DNA of 22,500 bases from Chara braunii (Eukaryota > Streptophyta > Charophyceae > Charales > Characeae), in assembly GCA_003427395.1 (NCBI GenBank), contig BFEA01000072.1:35032-57531 (forward strand), given 5' to 3'. The notes under the pieces are model-generated. The model searched no databases. It was not told where the DNA came from and worked only from the letters and a program-made list of their open reading frames with translations. Both the position numbers and the translations under genes were made by a program. Position 1 is the first letter of the stretch; each line of letters starts with the position of its first letter. Shown here piece by piece: positions 17,478 through 22,500 of the stretch.

Positions 17478-18680
17478 GCGGCCAGGTACATCTCAATCAG
17501 CAATGAGCACATCCGCCATTGATCGCATCTGGATATGCCCTGCACATATGGGCAATGGCCTCAGAGTTGGCCAGGTACAGACGACACGCATCCGACTTAC
17601 GACAAGCACTGTATATAAGAAGAGCACTGGCCCCGGTGTTCACCAGGCAGAAAGTCATGTTCCACAAGGTCCATTGCAAACTCATAACGCAGGCCTCAAG
17701 ATATGCCCTTTACAGGATATGCATAAAGTCCCCATTTATCCAATGGATCGTAAATTTATTTCTACAGATAACTGGCCTCACAACCACCGTTCCTTTCTAA
17801 ACAGTACCAAAGGGCTTTACAGAGTACCATAAAAAAAAGGCAGTGTAGATCTTCAACACCCTTAACGTTGCATTAGGTATATGTTGTCCACATAAGATCT
17901 TATAGCAGTCATCACGTGCAAAACCGTATATCTTCCTCGAGAGTGACATGACGCTTGTTGACCATTGCTGCTAACAGCACTAACCTTCCCCCCCACCGCC
18001 TTCTCAAGGGAAGATCAACATTTCAATATCGGGGAAATAAGGGAGGCAGGAGATTTCTGCAGAACAAAAAAACCGGGAAAACTGTAGCTTCACGATCTGT
18101 TCTAACTGACCTACAACATAATAATTACTGATAAACAATTTCCTCCGGAGGAGGTCTCTCTGCTCAACAAGAATGGAGCCCAAGCTGAGCGCTTCACGGA
18201 GGTTCTGCCTCGCTAGGTCACAAATCGTACACCTTATTTCCTCCCGTATCTGCCAAGAAGACATCCGGCACTGAATGTCATACCAAGACGTTCAGTGGGA
18301 TCGGAACCTAGGCATTGGGACTAGCTGCATCAGTATCAATTCTATCGTACGTTTCTCATAGACAAAACTTGATTGCTACATTTACTCTCGTTAGCCACTT
18401 CCCCCCCCCCCCCTTCTCTTCACCGCACATGACGACTTTGACTGTCCGCAAGCGAGGCTTGTCAAAAGGCACCTAAATTTTCAACAAAGTGCGGGCTCAG
18501 GGATCGCTGCGGAACCGAGGGAGTACACCCGTCTTTATGAGGGATCAGATTCACTGGCTTTGGTAACAAAGGCAATGTCGAATCAACGTCGATCATTTGG
18601 GGAAAGAACAGAATCATCATCTCCCAATCTCTTTACCGCTCCGCATGACCACTCGCTTTTGCGGTGGTTCAAATTCGGAA
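17478..18680 (+). repeat. Module F/D, copy 2
   Basis: Colinear partner of 2778-4010. Relative to copy 1 it lacks about 60 bp in the RT-like segment (near 17880), has about 65 bp extra near 18160-18230, and lacks about 35 bp near 18437. It contains a run of 13 C at 18401-18413 where copy 1 has six. Unlike copy 1, which follows module A, this copy follows module H. Confidence 0.85.
17497..17685 (-). pseudogene. Second RT-like fragment on minus strand
   Basis: A 62-codon frame starts with SLQWT and has MTFCLVNTGAS at residues 10-20 (17626-17658). This resembles the MPFGLxNAxA(T/S) box of LTR-retrotransposon reverse transcriptases, with Pro to Thr and Gly to Cys changes. Copy 1 (around 2950-2985) reads MTLCLVNTGAS. 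However, on the minus strand this box comes after the YVDN-like box, the reverse of the order in one RT domain. So either two elements are overlapped, the element is scrambled, or one resemblance is chance. Confidence 0.3.
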
Positions 18681-19145
18681 TTAACCTGCAGAGATGGCAA
18701 CCCATAACCGCTCAAATAAACGAGCATGCAAATAAGCCTCACAGTGCTGTGCCTCAGCATGCGTATGCTGTGTACTCAAAACGGAATGACGCAGCTACTC
18801 ACGATTGAATTCACGACCTTCACCGGCTCTATATCGGTTCAAATTCACTCAAATGGCACATGCTCACAAGACCAACGTTTGCAAGTTCTGGTATCAGATA
18901 GCGAAAGACATGCTCAGCGTTTTCACTGCCAGCTGTGGCTCATAACGTACAAGCGTGACAGAATCATCACTTACCACGCGCGGCTTCGACTCTTTACGCT
19001 TTGCTATTCTGCATGCTTTTTCTCTATCGACCGTCGATATTTCCGGGGAATCACCTTCCTGACCACTCTAGCAAAACCTCTACTAAGCGCGCCCATAATC
19101 ACACCAACCTACTTACTCTAGACATAGAATACAACACACATCAGA
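18681..19145. other. Unannotated spacer
   Basis: No shared module was recognised. A 131-codon plus-strand frame (18726-19121) covers most of it. It shows no motif I can name and is not called as a gene. Confidence 0.5.
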
Positions 19146-19336
19146 GATCCCGCTAATTAGCAACGACAAAAGGCCACAGCAGAGACAGGGAAAACCTCTG
19201 CTAATTAGCAACCTAACTAGGGGAATCACCTTCACTGGCCNGATCCCGCTAATTAGCAACGACAAAAGGCCACAGCAGAGACAGGGAAAACCTCTGCTAA
19301 TTAGCAACCTAACTAGGGGAATCACCTTCACTGGCC
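19146..19336 (+). repeat. Two identical 95-bp copies separated by one N
   Basis: Positions 19146-19240 and 19242-19336 are identical as far as I can see, beginning GATCCCGCTAATTAGCAACG and ending CACCTTCACTGGCC, with an N at 19241. Each copy contains the perfect 10-bp palindrome GCTAATTAGC twice, and a fifth occurs at 19338. Exact copies on either side of an N are typical of an unresolved assembly join, so a true tandem duplication is uncertain. Confidence 0.9.
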
Positions 19337-19354
19337 GGCTAATTAGCAACAACA

Positions 19355-19480
19355 GGGATTCACTGGCTTTGGTAACAAAAGCAATGTTGAATCAACGTCG
19401 GTCATTTGGGGAAAGAGCACTATCATCATCTCCCAAAATATTTGCCGCGCTACATGTCACTAAACCAAATTACTTGGGAC
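19355..19480 (+). repeat. Module D, copy 4
   Basis: It matches 11500-11620 best: GATTCACTGGCTTTGGTAAC, ATGTTGAATCAACGTCGGTC, CATTTGGGGAAAGA, then the CGCTACAT and TAAACCAAATT words. It is truncated on the left directly after the GCTAATTAGC repeats. Confidence 0.8.
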
Positions 19481-19599
19481 CATCCAACCCACATGTCGTA
19501 CAACTACGAAACAACTGCTGCAATGACTGATCCAATATGGGTCTTTGTCCCCTTACGATTTGGGTCTTTCACCCCTTCCGACCCCAGTTATCATCCGCT

Positions 19600-20095
19600 G
19601 GGCAACCCACATGTCTGTGTCCTCCCTCCCCTTATGCCAATCTCACACTCCGCCTGACCTGCTCTCACTCCACACCACCTCCCCCTTAGTGCTTCCTCCA
19701 CGACACCGACACAGCCTACTCCCTCCATCCCTCACTCCGCCCGACCTCATGACCCCCTCGGTTTGGCTTCCTTTCGTTCCTAACGCCACACATAAGATGA
19801 ATTTCATCTTTATTCTTTCCGTTGATGTAAACGCTGCATTTCTTATCAAGATCACAAAAAGGATCACAGGTGTAAGAAAGAGAGGGAGAGAGAGAGACGG
19901 GCAAACTGACACGCAACAGGTATTTCAAGCCATCGACCTTTCTTTCCTCACTTCACGCTCTTCCCCCCTGTCCCCTACGCCCACCACAGCACGTCAGTCT
20001 TCTCTCTCTCTTCCTTCCCGGCACCTTCTCCTTTGTCCGTCTCGTCCACCACCCAAAGCTCGTCTCCCTCCTCAAGTTCTTCCTCCTCAACATTC
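19600..20095 (+). other. C/T-rich low-complexity stretch
   Basis: The plus strand is dominated by CCT, CTC and CAC words. CTCACTCCGCCTGACCTG near 19646 and CTCACTCCGCCCGACCTC near 19731 are two copies of one word. A 267-codon frame (19545-20348) exists because the strand lacks TAA, TAG and TGA; its composition is Ser/Pro/Leu and then basic repeats. I see no domain and do not call it a gene. Confidence 0.6.
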
Positions 20096-20272
20096 TCAAA
20101 GCAGGGAGGGACGGAGGGCGGAACGGAGGGGGCAGAACCGAGAGATAGGAGGGAGGGAGGGAGAAGGGTGCGGAAGGACAGAGGTCCGAGCACCAGGGGA
20201 GGAAGTCGCGGGGCCGAAGAAGATACACCGACGCAGGAAAGGAGAGGTGGAGGAGGATAGGCCGAAAGACTG

Positions 20273-20275
<3 letters not shown>
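20096..20275 (+). repeat. Polypurine stretch, unit a
   Basis: GGGAGG, GGAGGG and AGAGAGG words with few pyrimidines. The words GGAAGTCGCGGGGCCGA and GGATAGGCCGAAAGA have counterparts in unit b (20595 and 20645), showing that the two stretches are diverged copies of one longer unit. Confidence 0.8.

Positions 20276-20326
<51 letters not shown>
20276..20326 (+). repeat. (CT)n microsatellite, 51 nt
   Basis: An uninterrupted CT run of about 25 units, followed by CCAGCGCGCGAGAGAGAG. It directly follows purine unit a, giving a purine-to-pyrimidine switch on one strand. Confidence 0.98.
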
Positions 20327-20328
<2 letters not shown>

Positions 20329-20456
20329 GCGCGCGAGAGAGAGCATGAGCGTGTGCGCGCACGCTTTTTTTCAGATCGACAAACGTATCTGGTGTTCACA
20401 TCAGTTGGGAAAAGAACGAACAGCAAAATGCACTCTCTAGATCGGGCATTAACAAG

Positions 20457-20679
20457 TGAGGAAGGAGGCAGGGACGGAACGAGGGGGGCGAGGGGGGAGA
20501 ACCTAGGGATAGAAGGAGAGAGGAAAGACGGGAAGAGGCAGGAAGGAGGGACGGAGGGAGGGAGGTACGACAGAGGGTCACGCCCTAGGGAGGAAGTAGC
20601 GGGGCCGATGGAGAAGCGCCGAGGCATGAATGGAGGGAAGGAGGACAGGCCGAAAGAGAGGGAGGTGGTGGTGCCTCTG

Positions 20680-20685
<6 letters not shown>
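20457..20685 (+). repeat. Polypurine stretch, unit b
   Basis: It is preceded by AAAATGCACTCTCTAGATCG, which resembles GAAATGCACCCGCTAGGTTG before unit c (20953), so the leader, purine tract and CT tract recur together. It is built of GGAGGGACGGAGGG-type words. Confidence 0.8.

Positions 20686-20728
<43 letters not shown>
20686..20728 (+). repeat. (CT)n microsatellite, 43 nt
   Basis: An uninterrupted CT run following purine unit b and leading into the alternating CG tract. It is the counterpart of 20276-20326. Confidence 0.98.
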
Positions 20729-20740
<12 letters not shown>

Positions 20741-20766
20741 TCTCGCGCGCGCGCGCGCTCGCGCGC
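20728..20766. repeat. Alternating CG tracts (Z-DNA-prone)
   Basis: CGCGCGCGCGCGC, then TCT, then about 15 nt and again about 7 nt of alternating C and G. Alternating purine-pyrimidine CG runs are the classic substrate for left-handed DNA under torsional stress. The first unit has only a short remnant (GCGCGC near 20330, and GTGTGCGCGCACGC near 20351). Confidence 0.85.
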
Positions 20767-20929
20767 CTCCCCCCGCCCGACTTCTCCGTCGGTTCCCAAC
20801 CTCTCCCATTAAGCCCCTAACACCTCTGTCATTCCTTTCTTAGAATGAATTCGCCAAAAAAACGCATCCTCTCTCTCTTTCTCTCTGTGGCTGCACGCGC
20901 GGGTCGAAAAACGAAATTCAGCGTTACGT

Positions 20930-21370
20930 CCACTGGGTAAAAAAGAAAGACGAAATGCACCCGCTAGGTTGGGCGCCAAGAAGGGAAAATGGAGGGAGGG
21001 AAGGCGGAGCACTAAGGAAGGAAAGAGGGAGGGAGGGCCGAGCAAGGAGGAAGGGAGGGCCGAGCAAGGAGGAAGGGAGGGTCGAGGGTGAAGGGCCAAG
21101 GAAGGGAGGACGGATGAGGATCTGAGAACCGAGGGAAGGAAGAATGGAGAGAGAAGGGCTGAGGAAGGAGTGGCCGAGGAAGGACGGAGAGAGGAGGGAG
21201 GGCCGAGGGAGGAGGCAGGGAGGACGTCATGCCGAGGTCGAAAGCAGAAAGGAAGTAGAGGGAGTAGGCAGGGAGGAGGGAGGGCGGAGAGGCGGAGAGC
21301 AGGCGGAGATCAAACAGAGATCGGACGGACGGAAGAAGGAGAGAGGTCTCATGGAGGAAGGTACGAGAAA
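20930..21370 (+). repeat. Polypurine stretch, unit c
   Basis: The longest purine-rich run, made of GGAAGGGAGGG and GAGGGAGG words, including an exact repeat of GCCGAGCAAGGAGGAAGGGA at 21037 and 21059. The CT run that ends units a and b is missing here. Open frames on both strands over this region are low-complexity artefacts. Confidence 0.85.
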
Positions 21371-21742
21371 TGGAGACTCACTTGAGTCAGCCATGCCAAT
21401 GAAGCCTCCAGTCGACAACGATCATCCAACAATGCGCAAGCCTTCGACCATGATTTAGCCCAACCCTCCAAGTTCCACGAAAGTAGACAATGCCTCAAGC
21501 ACACGTTGCAGTAAGCCACGTAGAAGTTCACGTAGCACGCAGGACAATTCAGGTAGCACCACCCTCACGAATCACGAATCAAGTGGCACCAAGCTCAGAT
21601 TTACGCTGCCAGCAACGATACACGTAGGACGTAGCGCTTCGCACGGGCAAGGTGGCACGTAGGTCAGAGCACGAACCACGTAGCTCATATCTTTTTGAAG
21701 TGCTCAAAATCACTCCATAGATAAGTAATAAGATAGTGGCAT

Positions 21743-21748
21743 TTATAA
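21743..21748 (+). promoter_or_regulatory. TATA-like element in putative LTR
   Basis: TTATAA inside ATTTATAAGA, 83 bp upstream of AATAAA at 21826-21831. TATA followed by AATAAA at roughly this distance is the usual U3/R layout of an LTR. Both words are common by chance in A/T-rich DNA, which this local segment is. Confidence 0.3.
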
Positions 21749-21825
21749 GAAAGATTTCTCGAAAGATGGCTAAAAAATCATTGTCAAACATGGCTATCTT
21801 CTCTTTTTTGGTCGGCGGCCTGTCA

Positions 21826-21831
21826 AATAAA
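21826..21831 (+). promoter_or_regulatory. Polyadenylation signal candidate in putative LTR
   Basis: AATAAA in a plausible R region of the proposed LTR ending at 22214. It was selected by position relative to the TATA-like word and LTR end; there is no independent support. Confidence 0.3.
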
Positions 21832-22046
21832 AAGGCAGCGAAGCACGAAGTTCACATAACACGCAGGACGATTCACGTTGCACCAAGCTCATGAATCACG
21901 TAGCACCGGTAGCACAGAGAGGGAGACATGGAGAAGAACGAACCGCGTAGCAAGCATGAAGCACATAGCACCAAATAATGAACTACCTACCAAGCAGCGG
22001 CGAGCACGGCACGTATCACCAACGAACGAACCACGTAGCACCGGTA

Positions 22047-22048
<2 letters not shown>

Positions 22049-22077
<29 letters not shown>
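22049..22077 (+). repeat. (AG)n microsatellite, 29 nt
   Basis: An uninterrupted AG run following ACCGGTAGC. The related site at 21914 has only AGAGAGGGAGA, so this is a local expansion. Confidence 0.98.
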
Positions 22078-22081
<4 letters not shown>

Positions 22082-22215
22082 GTTGGAGCGGTGAGGGGCG
22101 TAGCGCCTCTGGATGCTCTGCATCCCGGGAAAACACTGCCTCCAGTGGCGAGCACGGACGACAATCCATGAAAATCCGGGCGCGTGAAAAATACCCGGCG
22201 AGAAAACGACTACAT

Positions 22216-22226
22216 TGGCGCCGTCG
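22216..22226 (+). promoter_or_regulatory. Primer-binding-site-like sequence
   Basis: TGGCGCCGTCG is complementary to a tRNA 3' end CGACGGC-G-CCA. Plant Tat-type Ty3/gypsy elements use TGGCGCCGTTG, complementary to tRNA-Asp, so this differs at one base. Complementarity beyond the acceptor stem is not evident. Confidence 0.4.
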
Positions 22227-22358
22227 AGAACGATATCAGACCCGCAAGACTTCAGCCGCCGCTGCGCCGTCGAGAACGATATCAGACCCGCAAGACTTCA
22301 GCCGCCGCTGCGCCGTCGAGAACGATATCATCAGACCCGCAAGACTTCAGCCGCCACT
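22218..22358 (+). repeat. 46-bp tandem repeat, three units
   Basis: Units at 22218-22263, 22264-22309 and 22310-22358 begin GCGCCGTCGAGAACGATATC, followed by AGACCCGCAAGACTTCAGCC and GCC(G/A)CTGC. The third has a 3-nt insertion duplicating ATC. The array begins within the primer-binding-like word, so most of that word is present three times. Because 46 is not a multiple of three, frames through it are artefacts. Confidence 0.95.
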
Positions 22359-22500
22359 GCACTCGTGGAAAAGGATGGCTCTACGAATTTCCACTTCTCA
22401 ACTGAGTACTGATCGCCCAAGTTTATGAAAGAGAAGCAGTCTGTGAAGAGGACGAGAGTTATAGAGTGCTAAGCAGTTCAGGTCAGTCCAACACATCCAC

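Larger units (their letters stand above)
21510..22045 (+). repeat. Interspersed CACGTAG-word repeats
   Basis: CACGTAG occurs at 21517, 21529, 21621, 21656, 21677, 21897 and 22032, often within CACGTAGCACCGGTAGCA or ACGCAGGACAATTCA-like words that are themselves duplicated about 330 bp apart. The words form a degenerate array. CACGTA resembles the core of plant bZIP/bHLH-binding G-boxes, but binding is speculation. The region would lie in the LTR proposed below. Confidence 0.75.
21700..22214 (+). mobile_element. Putative LTR right end (left end not placed)
   Basis: The sequence ends CTACA at 22214 and is followed, after one T, by a primer-binding-site-like word (22216). Together with TATA and AATAAA upstream this suggests the 5' LTR of an element continuing past the window. 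I could not locate the LTR start, so the left coordinate is arbitrary. No partner LTR is inside the window, and no gag-like frame is visible before the window ends. Confidence 0.4.

Noticed and set aside
19545-20820. Long plus-strand ORFs of 267 and 155 codons with Ser/Leu and Arg/Gly/Glu repeats
   Set aside because: They translate CT microsatellites and polypurine DNA, which lack stops in several frames on both strands at once. Equivalent low-complexity frames occur on the minus strand.
1-22500. CRISPR array, phage, plasmid or bacterial operon content
   Set aside because: Repeats have irregular spacing or are tandem without unique spacers, there are no ribosome-binding-site/ORF series, and the snRNA and retroelement signals are eukaryotic.

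Overview
This window looks like a gene-poor, repeat-dominated stretch of a eukaryotic nuclear genome. The signs are a U2 snRNA pseudogene with a target-site duplication and an A-tail, remnants of LINE and LTR retrotransposons, long CT/GA microsatellites, and reading frames that are short and broken everywhere. I see no bacterial gene organisation, no operons, no CRISPR array, no tRNA or rRNA gene, and no intact protein-coding gene that I can recognise. The U2 fragment has a stem IIb that resembles plant U2 more than animal U2, which hints at a green-lineage or algal host. That is weak evidence, and I cannot assign a species.

Layout: positions 1 to about 19,500 are a mosaic of related modules that recur in much the same order. 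I label them by letter. E/B is a LINE endonuclease-like remnant plus following sequence. A is an unidentified repeat. 'Core' is a highly conserved 55-bp repeat. H is a ~1.4-kb module. F/D contains LTR-retrotransposon RT-like fragments and then a short conserved stretch. G is an unidentified repeat. One copy runs E 6255, B 7085, A 8275, core 8796, H 8960, G 10400, D 11440. A second runs E/B 14140, A 14936, core array 15192, H 15885, F/D 17478, D 19355. A third, partly scrambled copy occupies 1-4900 (A, core, B, A, F/D, G). The simplest reading is an old ~7-8 kb segmental duplication, or composite transposon cluster, that has since decayed by small indels, local tandem duplications and insertions.

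The most secure single feature is a minus-strand U2 snRNA retropseudogene at 15526-15603. It is inserted into one core repeat and flanked by a 15-17 bp target-site duplication with a poly(A) tract. A compositionally different block at 12196-13120 lies between two 82-bp direct repeats. It carries a TATA box 49 bp upstream of a 70-codon ORF, the only place in the window that resembles a promoter plus start of a gene.

The right end changes character. Positions 19600-21370 are C/T-rich, then G/A-rich low-complexity DNA with two composite units of polypurine, (CT)n and alternating CG. Positions 21510-22214 have repeated CACGTAG words, a TATA box and AATAAA, ending in ACA. This is followed by a tRNA-primer-binding-site-like sequence that is tandemly repeated three times, suggesting the 5' end of an LTR retrotransposon continuing beyond the window.

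No new biological system could be demonstrated. The findings are mainly about genome structure and mobile-element history. All percentages, alignments and database homologies remain uncomputed here; repeat relationships were recognised by eye.
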